Shown: one piece after another, positions 1-10,086 of the stretch
How positions within the stretch are numbered: the first letter of the stretch is position 1
How the letters are laid out: every line of letters begins with the position of its first letter
NCBI GenBank assembly: GCA_024734495.1
Contig: JALMQS010000621.1
Location: 558,001 to 622,000 of the forward strand
Length of the DNA: 64,000 bases
Source of the DNA: Forficula auricularia
Taxonomy: Eukaryota; Arthropoda; Insecta; Dermaptera; Forficulidae
Direction: 5' to 3'
Made by a program: the position numbers and the translations under genes
The notes under the pieces: generated by a model
Database searches by the model: none
Seen by the model: only the letters and a program-made list of their open reading frames with translations
What the model was told of the DNA's origin: nothing

Positions 1-742
1 AAGAAAATAATACAGTATGACGCAGAATAAGCCGACCATTTATTAAAAGATAACTTTTTTTTAAATTAATTTCAGAATTTTTTGTATATATCCGTAATTC
101 TTGTAGAATATAATATAAATGTACCTATATAAACAGTTCGGCATTTTTCAAGTAATCTAAAGTTTGAAATTTTTTTTCATAAAACCTTGGGGCATAATCA
201 CAACATAATTTATATGAATAGCTATAGTATTGCCCCGCAGATAAATAGAGAACACTAAACAATCCCATATCCAAATGATGAGCATTCACGTTTTCAGTTA
301 TAAGATCTAATAAAGAGAACTGTTAATGTGAGCCCAAATAACCAGGGTCCACTATATACAGCTAAGAGACTACACTTTGGTGTTCCTTAACAGCCTAATC
401 TCATTATTGAAAGTTATGGTGCTGTTGGAGATCGTGGCTGTGATGATATTCAGTGGGTTGAAAAAGTTATATCAGTTATATGATTTATTTATTTATATAT
501 GTATATATAATAAAATTTGTATAAGAATACTCATCTCTGAACCTTGGGCGCAAGCACGACACAAACTACATGAAGTTAAATTTCTTTTATTGACAAAATT
601 AGGTTTAATCACATGTGCGTATTGTAATATGTGTATACCTAATTGTAAGTTAAAAACCAACCTTAACAAGTTAAATTGATAATATATAAGTATGATATTT
701 ACTAATGTTAACAAGGATTGATATATTTCTGTAGCCCAATAA
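1..742. other. AT-rich intergenic/intronic DNA, no gene seen
   Basis: No open frame here looks like protein. Two stretches (about 176-215 and 538-580) resemble each other: both contain AACCTTGGG followed by a C/A-rich stretch. They are probably copies of an old repeat. The region may lie inside an intron of the minus-strand BTB gene, which runs off the left edge. Confidence 0.4.
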
Positions 743-777
743 CTGAAGATGGCCCAATAAATTTAGGCCGAAACGTT
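743..777 (+). ncRNA. Hammerhead-like ribozyme motif, solitary copy
   Basis: The core is CTGAAGA, then an unpaired T, then GGCC...GGCC as stem II, then GAAAC followed directly by GTT. The flanks can form stem I: AATAA just before the core pairs with TTATT just after GTT, and CCC/GGG lies further out. Stem III is essentially missing, as in the small hammerhead variants known from Penelope-like elements. Unlike most copies here, no inverted partner is visible nearby. Activity is not shown. Confidence 0.45.
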
Positions 778-1189
778 TTTATTCTGGGAATTTTATTGTA
801 CCCGGTGCATCCCTACTTTGGCTGATAACTCCTTCAACCGAATGTTATTATGGCGCTTCATTGAGTCAATTAGAAATTAATTTTTAACTTTTTCTTCATT
901 TTTCCACAGCTAGCAGATGACGAAATGTGATTTCAAATGGATGAGTCACAGAGCAAAAATACACAATCGAAAAATAGTATTATGAGATGGTCACTGCGCT
1001 TACCGGATTTGACTGTCCCAGAATAGAAAAAATGTGTATGCCACTAACTCTAAAATTATTATAGAGGTCCTAAAGATCATTTGGCATGTTATAGATTCAT
1101 TTAATCACAAAAGCAATTTTAGTCTACATTGCTTGAAAATTTTTACAATATGAGAAGCTTTTTTAATAATAATAATAGAAAAAAAAACA

Positions 1190-1528
1190 ACTCAAAGGCT
1201 TACAACACCAAATATATTTTGAAAATAAATGTTTTAAGGTCTGTTTTAGAGTATAATTAACTATGGTATAATTGCTTGGGGGGTGCATATGATAATGCAA
1301 TGAAACCACTTATCACTATACTGACTAGATTTTATTAAAAAAAATTAAGGTGCAAATTGTCTTGGGTATTGATGAATCTCTTATTGTTAACTCTGTTGTT
1401 TGTTATTATGATGTGAGTAAGATGATGTAAATGAACATAGTGGCAGAACTAGACATAGATCAATTTTCCTGCCAAAGATTAATAAGTCAATTACCCAAAA
1501 AATGCCTATTTTGTGGCAATTAAATATT
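1190..1528 (+). pseudogene. LINE (non-LTR retrotransposon) C-terminal coding remnant, 5' part
   Basis: Frame-shifted conceptual translation gives pieces such as YNCLGGAYDNAMKPLI and VQIVLGIDESLIVNS. These have the flavour of the end of a non-LTR reverse transcriptase ORF (the 'YGII.WG' block). The reading frame ends in AIKYF exactly where a TTAA-flanked MITE (1529-2053) interrupts it, and it resumes at 2054. Several frameshifts and stops make it a dead copy. The LINE clade is not determined. Confidence 0.55.
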
Positions 1529-2053
1529 TTAAGGAGGTTCTTTCGCGACAATCTACACAAAAAGTTTTAGTCTCTTAACCACTCTATAAATATGAACAGT
1601 GCTAAAATTTAGGTTATTTTTTTAACGTGACTGTACTTTTTACACTACTATATTCTCTTTATGAATGGATCGTTTCTAAGCCATTGATATTATATCGCCT
1701 CCACTAAAAATAATCGTCATAATATGTTTTATTTTTTATTTTTTATCTAAACTACGAGGTAAATAATTTCAATTTTTTTTTAAGTAACTCCGAATATATT
1801 ATTCTAACAAATATTAGTTTTTCATCAAGATGGTGAAAGTCCTTCACTGAAAAAAAGTAAAATAATCATCATATCCCCACCCTTTCTCAATCTACCATAT
1901 GTAAAAAATTTCATTTTTAATTGCAATTATTTCATATTTGGTATGGTAAATCGTCTTCAAATTTTAACAGTGTGTTTATTATGCTTTTAATGACTTATAT
2001 TCCAAGTTTCGAAGACTTCTTGAATTTTTGCATTTGTGAAAGAACTACCTTAA
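1529..2053. mobile_element. TTAA-flanked MITE, copy 1 (inserted in a LINE)
   Basis: It begins TTAAGGAGGTTCTTTCGC and ends GTGAAAGAACTACCTTAA, so the termini are imperfect inverted repeats with TTAA at both ends. It carries no coding capacity. Removing it and one TTAA rejoins the LINE frame as KYFNKLPN, which confirms both ends and the TTAA target duplication. Relatives lie at 6936-7454, 61428-62064 and (divergent) 31447-32143, with a fragment at 13698-13830. A TTAA target suggests mobilisation by a piggyBac-type transposase; that is inference. Confidence 0.75.
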
Positions 2054-2346
2054 TAAACTCCCAAATGTTCTAAAAAATCTGTCGTGTGAAAAGAAAGTAT
2101 TGAAAAAAAAAATTAGTTATATGGATCGGATCGTTGTGATTTCACCCTGTGATATGTATGTAAATGTGTAATGTGAACTAATGGTTAGGAATGTACACCA
2201 TATTTCATCTATTGTAATTGTTTGTATAATTAAATAATTATTAATTTTAGTCCGGTCCTATGTACAGTTGACTTGTCAACTCTATAGGACACGACATATT
2301 GTATGTTGTGTATTTTCTGGATAAATAAATAAATAAAATAAATAAA
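2054..2346 (+). pseudogene. LINE C-terminal remnant, 3' part with (TAAA)n tail
   Basis: This continues the LINE frame broken by the MITE (NKLPNVLKNLSCEKKVLKKK...) up to a stop near 2165. A 3' UTR follows with a short self-complementary stretch (GTCCGGTCCTATG ... CTATAGGAC), and the element ends in a TAAATAAATAAA tail at about 2322-2346. The simple tail is typical of a LINE 3' end. Confidence 0.55.
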
Positions 2347-2478
2347 TTCAAAGATCTTATTAGATAATTATTACACAGGAATTATTTAACGGATCATAGT
2401 GGTGTTTCACAAAGTGGAAATAAAATTAAAAAAATTAAAAAATCTTTTAAATTATTTTGGAGATTTTTTATCCATCTC

Positions 2479-2511
2479 TATACATATTTCGGGCTATGAA
2501 CCCTTCATCAG
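2479..2511 (-). ncRNA. Hammerhead-like ribozyme motif (left arm)
   Basis: Reading the minus strand gives CTGATGA, then A, stem II GGG(T)...(G)CCC, then GAAAT-ATGT-ATA. The last part is a two-base-pair stem III with a 4-nt loop and an AUA cleavage triplet. The core is identical to that of the plus-strand motif at 2579-2611 in the other arm. Confidence 0.5.
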
Positions 2512-2578
2512 GAGGTTTAACAGAAAACACCACTATAATCCGTTAAATAATTCTTGAGACCGTTTTTTGTTAAACCTC

Positions 2579-2611
2579 CTGATGAAGGGTTCATAGCCCG
2601 AAATATGTATA
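2579..2611 (+). ncRNA. Hammerhead-like ribozyme motif (right arm)
   Basis: It has CTGATGA, stem II GGG...CCC, and GAAATATGTATA. Stem I can form from TC immediately upstream with GA immediately after the AUA triplet. Beyond an internal loop, TTTTGTT (2565-2571) pairs with AATAAAA (2617-2623), including one G-U pair. An internal loop in stem I is where hammerheads usually make their tertiary contact. Confidence 0.5.
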
Positions 2612-2760
2612 GAATAAATAAAAAAATCTCCAAAATAATTTAAAAGATTTTTAAATTTTTTTAATTTTATTTCCAGTTTGTGAAACACCACTATAATCCG
2701 TTAAATAATTCCTGTGTTTAATATGTTTCACTATAAACCAACACCGCTTTCCTTAAACTT

Positions 2761-2840
2761 TATAGATAATTATTATATATTGCATGTAAGAGGGTTTCGT
2801 CCTCTTACATACAACATACATATACATAATTATCTAATAA
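2761..2840. repeat. Short inverted repeat / hairpin
   Basis: The outer ends TATAGATAATTAT and ATAATTATCTA are complementary. The centre TGTAAGAGG-GTTTCGT-CCTCTTACA forms a strong hairpin. It is probably a small MITE; no coding content. Confidence 0.5.
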
Positions 2841-4053
2841 CATATTTGATTTGACCTTAAATCATTTATTTTCAATAATAATAATAATAAGTTAAGTTGA
2901 AAAAATCTGTTGTGAAACAACCTGAGGGAAAATGAACGTAGAAAGGAAGCAAACAACTTGGATATCTATTCAGATCTAGGCATTATTTTAAGTCAACTCA
3001 ATTTCTAACTCAACTACAAGGTCCATATCTGCAGCCTTTGCCGCATCCAAGTAATACATTTTCATCCTAGATGTAATTCTGAAACGAGCGATAAGATTAA
3101 AAAGAGATTTGACCCGCAAATACTCCCTTGATTCGCTAGCTCTAAGAAGCAAGCGCCTGCGTTTTTTCTAATTTGTATAGATACCATCATATCTTTTGTT
3201 ATAACGAGATAGACTCAATATTCCGCCTTAATGCCAATATGTTTACCCCATGACTTCTAGAAATTGAATCTCCCTCCCTGTCTCTTTCTTTTCCGAGCCT
3301 TACAATTAACAGTTCTTCAAGACTCTTAAGTGTTCAAAGAGATATTCGTCTTCGCGCTTTCTCTTGATCATTAGTTTCTTTTCAATTTGAAGGCCAGTAT
3401 TAGGACCTGTATAGGTGCTGTATCTTCACGGTGAACCCCTGTTTGTTTCATTTCATAAGAAAAAAATTAACAGAGGTTACCCAGACTCGTTGCTGGTTGC
3501 GAAAGAGCCTCCATAACAGTTCAGGGCTTACCAAAAATCTAAGCCCGCTTGTGTATATTGTGTAAAAGTTCTTAATAAAACTTTCATTTAAATAATTCAT
3601 TTATTATATTTCATTAGTAACTGAGGAAAAAATCTGTTCAGATTATTTTGCGCCATCCTGTAAAAATTATATAAATAAATTAATAAATAAAAAATATTTG
3701 GTATTTTTTTTAAATTTAACATAGAGTAAAAAATATATATTTGATAATATTATTTGTTTTAGTATTTTATGAAATGTATTATGTAAAAGCTGTTGATATT
3801 CTTATTATATAACCAATTAATTAATAGCAGACGGAGAATATTAAAAATATCATTCTTTTCAGAACAATAATATATGTACATAAGTACATATATACTGTAT
3901 TATATAATATTTACCATTTGATTTAATAAAAAAATTAAACAATTTTTTTTTTTTGAAATATTAATTTTTAGGAATTAGGAACAAGAAAGTTTCCAAATAC
4001 TTATAACATGTTTAAATTGAAAGTTTTTTTTGCCGAGAGTAGCAGAATTTTTA
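2841..4053. other. Non-coding stretch with an old LINE-like 3' remnant
   Basis: About 3040-3460 resembles 42405-42665: both hold CCAATATGTTT, then an ACTTC block and a CTCC-rich tract. Both look like decayed LINE 3' coding ends, but stops and frameshifts prevent a firm call. The rest is AT-rich DNA without a recognisable feature. Confidence 0.35.
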
Positions 4054-4278
4054 TATATTGAAGGAGACAACAAAAGAGTGTGTCTTCTGCTGGAATTACA
4101 AATTTTATTTATTTATAACGAGACTATAGTTTCGAGGGCTTCATAAATTAATTCCTGTGAATCCATTATAATAGACTGATGAAGAGGGCAAAGCCCTCGA
4201 AACCATAGTCTCGTTATAAATAAATAAAATTTACAACTCCAGCAGAAGACACACTCTTTTATTGTCTCCTTCAATATA
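4054..4278. repeat. Palindromic element with hammerhead-like motif
   Basis: The left arm (about 4054-4155) and right arm (about 4165-4278) are inverted copies sharing AGAGTGTGTCTTCTGCTGGA and TATTTATAACGAGACTATAG-type blocks. The right arm carries an intact-looking motif on the plus strand. In the left arm the minus-strand copy (4122-4147) has lost CTGA and most of stem II, so only one of the pair survives. Confidence 0.65.
4176..4210 (+). ncRNA. Hammerhead-like ribozyme motif with minimal stem III
   Basis: The sequence reads CTGATGA, A, GAGGGC-AAA-GCCCTC as a perfect six-base-pair stem II, then GAAAC-CATA-GTC. The last part fits a two-base-pair stem III with a 4-nt loop ending in the classical GUC cleavage triplet. 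Stem I starts GA/TC directly at the core, and TTATAA on both sides can extend it after an internal loop. This is the most textbook-like copy in the window. Confidence 0.6.
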
Positions 4279-4279
4279 G

Positions 4280-4524
4280 GTATAACATGTTTATTCAGCG
4301 ACGTTTCGCCTCCAATCGGGGGATCCTCAGACTCCTAAACTTGACTTTAAGAATCGTAGACAAACTATAATTCAAGAAGTGCATTCCTGTGTTCAATTAT
4401 CGGCTTTCAAATCACCTCAATCAATCACAAACAAGGTTGAATTAACATATAGTTTGACTATGATACTTATAGTCGAGTTTAGAGCCCGAGGAAGCCTCGA
4501 TTGGAGGCTAAATAAATGTTATAA
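4280..4524. repeat. Palindromic element with hammerhead-like motif
   Basis: The left end TATAACATGTTTATTCAGC and the right end AATAAATGTTATAA are inverted copies. The left arm holds a complete motif on the minus strand. In the right arm (about 4480-4515) GAAACGTCG has been deleted, leaving CCTCGATTGGAGGC joined to TAAATAAATG. Confidence 0.55.
4300..4330 (-). ncRNA. Hammerhead-like ribozyme motif, stem III nearly absent
   Basis: The minus strand reads CTGAGGA, a damaged stem II, then GAAACGTC. AGT before the core pairs with GCT after GTC (stem I, with a T-G wobble next to the core). The other arm suggests the original stem II was GCCTC...GAGGC. Confidence 0.4.
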
Positions 4525-4707
4525 CTATTTATAAACTTGTTTTGTTCATAATTCCCAAGAACCAATATTAAGTATTATTATTTACATTAATGGAATAGAA
4601 TACGAAAAATCAATATTTTTTTTATTGTTTTATGATTTAATATAAAATGAGCCGCTCAGAAGCCAATACGATTTAGTCTGTATAACAAACATCAAAGAAA
4701 ATTTATT

Positions 4708-5410
4708 TTTACTTTACCATACAGGGTATGGTCAAGTATTGTAATCGTGTATGAAAAAAGTGTCTTTTTCCTTCTTTTTTTCGAAATATTTCAAAAAGGG
4801 CTGAAACTAGTATGATTAAAAAAATTGAGCAAAACCATGGCATTTCGGTCTACAAAAAAAGCCCTTATAAGTGAACATCGAAAAAATTATATTTTTCGAG
4901 ATAATAATTGTTTTGTCAAAATGTCTGTTAGTCTGTGCGTTAACAAATTTTTGTGGACGAGCTAGCTCAAAAACTAGTGTGAATATCAAAACCAAATTTC
5001 ACACGTAGTTTTGGTCCTTTGAGATTAAGAGCTGATTAGATTTTGGTGCATATTGACCCAAAATTAAGGGGGAGGGGAGTTAAAAATTAAAAATATAGGC
5101 CATTTGAGCAAACTCAACCAAATTTTGTATACATAATCAGTGGGACCCCAAAAGTATAAAAATGCAAAAACTAACCGTCCAAAATGGGGAGGGGGGGGGG
5201 GTCAAAAAATGAAAATCTAGGCCCTTCTACCAAACTCAACCAAATTTTGTATACATTATCAGTCGGACCCCAGAACTCTAAAAATTAAAAACTAACCGCC
5301 CACCCCTACATGATTATAAATAATTTTATTAAATATTAAATATAAGTGAAGGGCCAGGTTGTATGGTAAAGTCAAGTGGATGGCCACATCAGATCACGTC
5401 AGCTTATTTT
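4708..5410 (+). repeat. ACTTTACCATACA repeat family, copy 1 (full length)
   Basis: It starts TTTTACTTTACCATACAGGG and ends ACGTCAGCTTATTTT. Subterminal ACTTTACCATACA and TGTATGGTAAAGT are inverted copies. The interior has GACGAGCTAGCTCAAAAACT and C- or G-rich homopolymers. No coding capacity was seen. Other copies lie at 25333-26059 and 43373-43998 (plus), and 29023-29625, 45507-46136 and 48429-49137 (minus). The transposon class is unknown. Confidence 0.7.
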
Positions 5411-5916
5411 TAAATGATAAGTATATAATAAGACCTATTCACTAGAAATAAAAAGAAGAAACCTCTGAGGAAAACTGAAGCAAGGAATAAAACCTTTTGG
5501 ACTAAAATGAATATACTTAACCCAAGGGGATGAAACCCTCAGACATACAATATAATATACATAATTATCATTACGATAAATTTTCACTAAGATCACATTG
5601 TCCCTAAAAATGTAAATTATTTTTAATTAATATACTAGCTATTGCCAAGAGTTGTCTTTTTGAAAAACTTCCCATCTAAATTTACAAAAAATAACATACT
5701 CAAATTCTTTATATTTAAAATATACTAAAGGGTTCCTCACTGAAAACTTTTTTCAACCAAAGCAGAATTTTTCAAATTAATTCTTAAGGAAGTAAAATTC
5801 CCTAGCTTTTATTATATCTGTATGACGGAGGTAATTAATTTCTATGGTAAGCTAACAGCCCGGATAGCAACGTTAGCGCTTGGGTTTGATTCCACGGGGA
5901 TGAAACCCTCTGACAT
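5411..5916. other. AT-rich non-coding DNA
   Basis: No gene was seen. A GGGGATGAAACCCTC block near 5525 recurs near 5897 and belongs to the tRNA/SINE-like repeat fragments discussed at 12723. Confidence 0.35.
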
Positions 5917-6795
5917 ATCTATACTAGCTGCAAGGTCCGCCTTCGGCAGCCCTCTTGCTAGCCAGGGGGCAGAGCCCCCTGGACCCCCAACCAACGAACC
6001 CCACCCTCATACCCCCCCCCCCCCGAAGCACATCCAGCACCCCCGGACCATGCACCCGTCCACAACCCCCTTCCCCACCCCACCACCCCACGCCCAAACC
6101 CCGCACCACGCACCACCCCACTAAGCCTCTGGATACTCACCTGAACCTTCAATCCCCCCTTCCCCGCACCAGAACACCACCCCCGCACCCAGTTTTTGCA
6201 TTTCTAGCCTTCTAGTGACCCACAGATTATGTATACAAAATTTGGTTAAGTTGGCTCTAAGGGTAAGAATTTTCATTTTTTGACCCCCCCCCCATTTTGG
6301 GTGATATATAAAATTAAGGTTTTGTCTGTACATCACGCCCAATTTTGGTTGCACACGTTTCAAGCAAAGTTATGAACGAAAACACCCTCAATAAAATTCC
6401 TGTCTGTCTGTATGTTTCCGTGGTTTACGAAAAGTTGCTCACGATTCACGTAAAAACGGCTGAAGGGATTATTATAAAATTTCATATTTGGATAAGATGT
6501 CTTCTAACTTACGTTTATAGCTATATATTGTTTTGATATTTTGACCCCAAAAGGGGGTTTGGGGGGGGGCGTAGGAATGAAAATGATCAAATAACTCCTA
6601 AACTATTAACCCTACGGCAAATTTTATAATGAGCAAAGTTGTAGGGGATGTGATTTCTGACGACTTTTTTTGAAAAAAAATTCCCGAAAAAAAACACCCA
6701 AAAAGGGCGGGGGGGGTCAAAATATGAAAATTCTTGCTCTTGGACCAAACTCAACCAAATTTTGTATACATAATCTGAGGGTCACTAGGATAATT
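5917..6795. repeat. GC-rich TACTAGCTGCAAGG repeat, composite of two opposed copies
   Basis: It starts TACTAGCTGCAAGGTCCGCC and runs into long C-rich tracts. A second, oppositely oriented partial copy follows (about 6309-6790), containing ACACCCTCAAT and AACTTTGCT-type blocks. A fuller copy lies at 10990-12081. The apparent open frames here are low-complexity Pro/Gly artefacts. Confidence 0.6.
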
Positions 6796-6935
6796 TTTCA
6801 CTATGATCACATTGTCCCTAAAAATATAAATTCTTTTTAATCTATTTATTTAATTAGAATTTAGCAAAATTTATAATTTCTCAAAAAGTGAACTTAATCA
6901 CAGTGGCTTCTCAAAGATTCATACAATGGGGAGTA

Positions 6936-7454
6936 TTAAGGAGGTTCTTTCGCGACAATCCACACAAAAAGTTTTAGCCTCGTATGCACTCTATAAATAT
7001 GGACGGTGTTAAAATTTTAGGTTATGTTTTTTTTAACGTGACTGTATATATTACACTACTACTTTCTATTTATGATTGGATAGTTTCCAAGCCATTGATA
7101 TTTTATCCCCTCCACTAAAATTAAACGCCCAAATATGTTTGTTTTTTTTTTAATCAAAACTACGTGGTAAATAATTTCAATTTTTTTTTTAAGTTACTCC
7201 GAATATATAACAATTATTAGTTTTTCATCAAGATGATGAAAGTCCTTCAATGAAAAAAAAATAAAATAATGATCATTTCCCCACCCTTTCCCTATCTACC
7301 ATATGTAAAAAATGTCATTTTTAATCACAATTATTTCATGTATGGTGTGGTAAATCGTCTTCAAATTTTAACAGTGTGAGTATTATGCTTTTAATGACTA
7401 ATATTCCAAGTTTCGAAGACTTCTTGAATTTTTGCATTTGTGAAAGAACCTTAA
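6936..7454. mobile_element. TTAA-flanked MITE, copy 2
   Basis: It begins TTAAGGAGGTTCTTTCGCG and ends GTGAAAGAACCTTAA, colinear with the copy at 1529-2053 throughout. It is flanked by TTAA on both sides and is non-coding. Confidence 0.7.
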
Positions 7455-7549
7455 TAAAAAAAAATTAAATTAAATGGTAAATATTGTTTGATTTTAATAA
7501 AAATTACAAGTCCATTCATGCATCAATAAATATATTACATTTCAATTAC

Positions 7550-7848
7550 CTTTTAATTGACCTGTATCTGTACTTGCTAAAGATGTTTGCGTATGTGATT
7601 GTTGAATTTGAGTCGTTTGTTGTTGTTGCAAAAGGGCTGTAGAGTCTAATGAATCATCGGTGGTGTCGGCCCGAGTGGATTCTTCTTTAAGCTCTTCGAG
7701 AAACAAGTGAGGCATCAATGGCGAGACAGAAGGAAGAGGGTGACGAGGCTCAGCCGAGTGAAGGGTCATCTCAGGAGGGTCATCTTCTTCTTCATCAGGT
7801 TGTTGTGGTTGCTCCCAAGGTTCAGAAGAATGGTTCAAATCCCCAGGT
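7550..7848 (-). CDS. BTB-domain protein, exon 4 (acidic, Gln-rich region)
   Basis: The frame continues exactly from exon 3: two bases there plus the first base here make an arginine codon. It encodes about 100 residues reading RPGDLNHSSEPWEQP..., with an acidic DEEEDD run, Pro/Leu-rich and Ser/Thr-rich parts, and a QQQQ tract. The acceptor is TTTTTCTAG before 7848. A good donor (AAAAG/GTAATT) ends the exon at 7550. If that donor is unused, the protein would stop 2 codons later at 7542. Low-complexity linkers like this lie between the BTB and the C-terminal DNA-binding part in many insect BTB transcription factors. Those C-terminal exons would be to the left of the window. Confidence 0.6.
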
Positions 7849-8164
7849 CTAGAAAAAAAATAAAAATATTAACGTATGTTCTTCGTACACGACAACTGGG
7901 TTTTTTTTGACACACTTCTTTTTATTTTTTAAGAAATTATTGAATATAAAGCAGAATTAGTTTGCAAAAGAATCAGAGAATATTAATATTTTTTGTCTTT
8001 TTCTATGATGTTCAAGGCATAATAAACAAAAAATTAACCAAAAAAGTAAACGAAAGAGTGGGACAAAGTTGAGTTCGCTTTGAAATGTATTTTATGCATC
8101 TCCAGAAAGCGTTATCATTGAGCAAACCCGATAAACTTCCCTTACTACCCTGTTGAGCAATATG

Positions 8165-9213
8165 CAGTGGCGGATTTCGTTTCGAGATCGTCTGATATAT
8201 CGCCCTTTTTGCTTTATATTAATAATTATTAGGTATTATCAAAAATCTAATTTATGAATATTAAAAATTTTTGATTTTGAGGTTTATTAATTTAGATATA
8301 ATAATAAATTTCTTAAAATTAAACAATAAATACAGTTTTTACGACTAATCACATATACTTTTTTTCGCTTTAGCTAGCACAGAAACATCAATTATATTCT
8401 CATAATCAATTTCTTACACCAATTTTAGATGTATTTTTAAAGGTTTTGGACTAAAATTACTGCTTTTTTTATTATTTAAAAAACAATCACATTAATGGAA
8501 ATAAAGTAAGAAAAATAACCTCATTTGTATGTATGTTGCTTTCATAATAATTACTAATCAGTGTAAAAATCAGGGCCACATAATTTTTAACCATTTTTCA
8601 CCAGATATGTTGTATTCTGTATAGGTACTTTTCATGTTTTTTTTTCAAATTATTTTTTTTAATCGCTTTATTGATTGGTCGTATTAAAAAAATTTGTAAA
8701 ATCTTAAATTTTTTAACGAAAAATTACTTTTTTAGGCAAAAATAGGTGGAGTCTCACTTGTAAGCTATTATCAAAAAGATTTTTAATATCTGTAAATTTA
8801 CCTTATTTTTATTCAAAATTGAATAAAATAATTAGAAGTTATTTTGGGGCGCCCTACATAGAGTAAAATTAATCTCACTATATATAAAAATTTTTTTAAT
8901 TATATATGGAAAATTAATATTTCACACCTTAAATATTTTTGGTATTTAAGTTCAATTAAACGTTAGTTTTCTATAATCTATTAATAATATAACAAAAATT
9001 CAGTTTTAGAAATATTAATATGGTGTATTTAAAAAAAAATTCTTAAGAAACTTTTTGTTTAACATTTTTATGATTATTATAAATACTTTACTGAAATTTG
9101 TTCATACAATCAGAGCAAAACTAAGCCAAATCGATTTTTAAATTTGCACTCTAAAATTTTAGCGCCGCCGCCTAGGCCCGGGCCTCACGGGTTTAAGCGT
9201 AAATCCGTCACTG
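8165..9213. mobile_element. Non-autonomous hAT-like element
   Basis: The terminal inverted repeat is CAGTGGCGGATTT at 8165, complementary to AAATCCGTCACTG ending at 9213 (one mismatch in 13). Flanking 8-mers GCAATATG and CCAATATG are a near-perfect 8-bp target duplication. The interior is AT-rich and non-coding, with a GC-rich patch near the right end. TIRs of the CAGTGGCGGAT type and 8-bp duplications are typical of hAT. It lies in intron 3 of the BTB gene. Confidence 0.7.
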
Positions 9214-9589
9214 CCAATATGTATGTATTACCGATGGCCCTTCAGTTGTTAATTCTAAAATATAACCAACTCTGTACTTGATTATCAGAAGGTAGAGTTG
9301 GTCCGATTCAAAATCGTTTAACCTTATAATGTATGTATTAACTAATCCACTCCTCTTGGCATACAATAATATAATAAAAATTGATGACTAGCATGGTCAA
9401 CTAAAAACAGAAGGGTAAGTTATATACTAGAATAAGTAAAAGTAATTAGATATGGAAACATATATAAACTGCTTAAAAATAAATCAATAAGATCATTCAA
9501 AAGAAATGAATAAAGCTGGCAAAAGATACCTTCGTCGGAATAAAAAATATTCTTACACGCCGCATTGTGACTTTAAAATTAGGAGTGAA
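9214..9589. other. Non-coding intronic DNA
   Basis: Nothing recognisable was found between the hAT element and the LINE remnant. Confidence 0.3.
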
Positions 9590-9985
9590 ATGCTACATCT
9601 TCCTTTATCTGTTCTAAGCTTGAACCATGAGTGAACAAATATGTAAAAAAATAACAACCTTTGAAATGTGGGTCTTATGAAGATTGCTTCGATAATCGAG
9701 GATTGATAAAGTACTAAATGAGGATATTCTGACAGGGATGAGAACAAAAGTTGAGCTGATTTAGAAAGGAAAATTAAAATATCTTGATCACATTATGAGG
9801 AATGACAAATATCTACTGTTCCGAGGTAAAATAGAAGGGAAAAAACTGATGGAAGAATATTATGGCTTAAAAACAGCCAAAGACTTGGACTAGCTCAGTT
9901 TTTAGAGCTGCAACATCAAAAGAAGGAATTTCCATAAAATGGTCGCCTAGCTTCTTCTAGGAGAAGAAGAAAAAAAAAATTAGTG
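9590..9985 (+). pseudogene. RTE-type LINE C-terminal remnant
   Basis: Across several frameshifts the plus strand reads pieces such as TTFEMWVL, ISWIDKVLNEDILTGMRTK-like text, KYLDHIMRNDKY and GKIEGKKLMEE. These match the well-known 'EMWCYRR...YFGHIMRN...GKIEGKRG' ending of RTE-like reverse transcriptase ORFs. Stops and shifts make it non-functional. Another LINE of this broad type with an intact C-terminus was not seen in the window. Confidence 0.6.
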
Positions 9986-10086
9986 AGACAATATGTACGA
10001 TTTTTAGAAACTCTTTCCAAAGTAACGCTCAAAAGAATAAAGTAACCTCAGATTATACTTATTATACATATTTATATTTGTTATAT

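Larger units (their letters stand above)
2374..2716. repeat. Palindromic element carrying two hammerhead-like motifs
   Basis: The left arm starts CACAGGAATTATTTAACGGA and the right arm ends with its complement at 2716. A further copy of the terminal sequence sits in the centre (about 2528-2555). Each arm carries a CTGATGA...GAAATATGTATA motif pointing outwards. The outer arm includes a TTTCACAAA block like those in the elements at 26975, 39459 and 54929. Confidence 0.65.

Noticed and set aside
377..714. Overlapping open frames on both strands near the left edge
   Set aside because: AT-rich chance frames with no family resemblance, no splice-site support, and overlap of a decayed repeat.
5822..6363. 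Several overlapping open frames rich in Pro, Gly and His
   Set aside because: They come from C-rich tracts of a dispersed repeat. Frames on both strands are open for the same compositional reason, and nothing resembles a protein family.
7542..7549. BTB protein ends at the in-frame stop at 7542
   Set aside because: Not excluded, but the strong donor AAAAG/GTAATT just upstream makes continued splicing more likely; kept as an alternative in the exon 4 entry.
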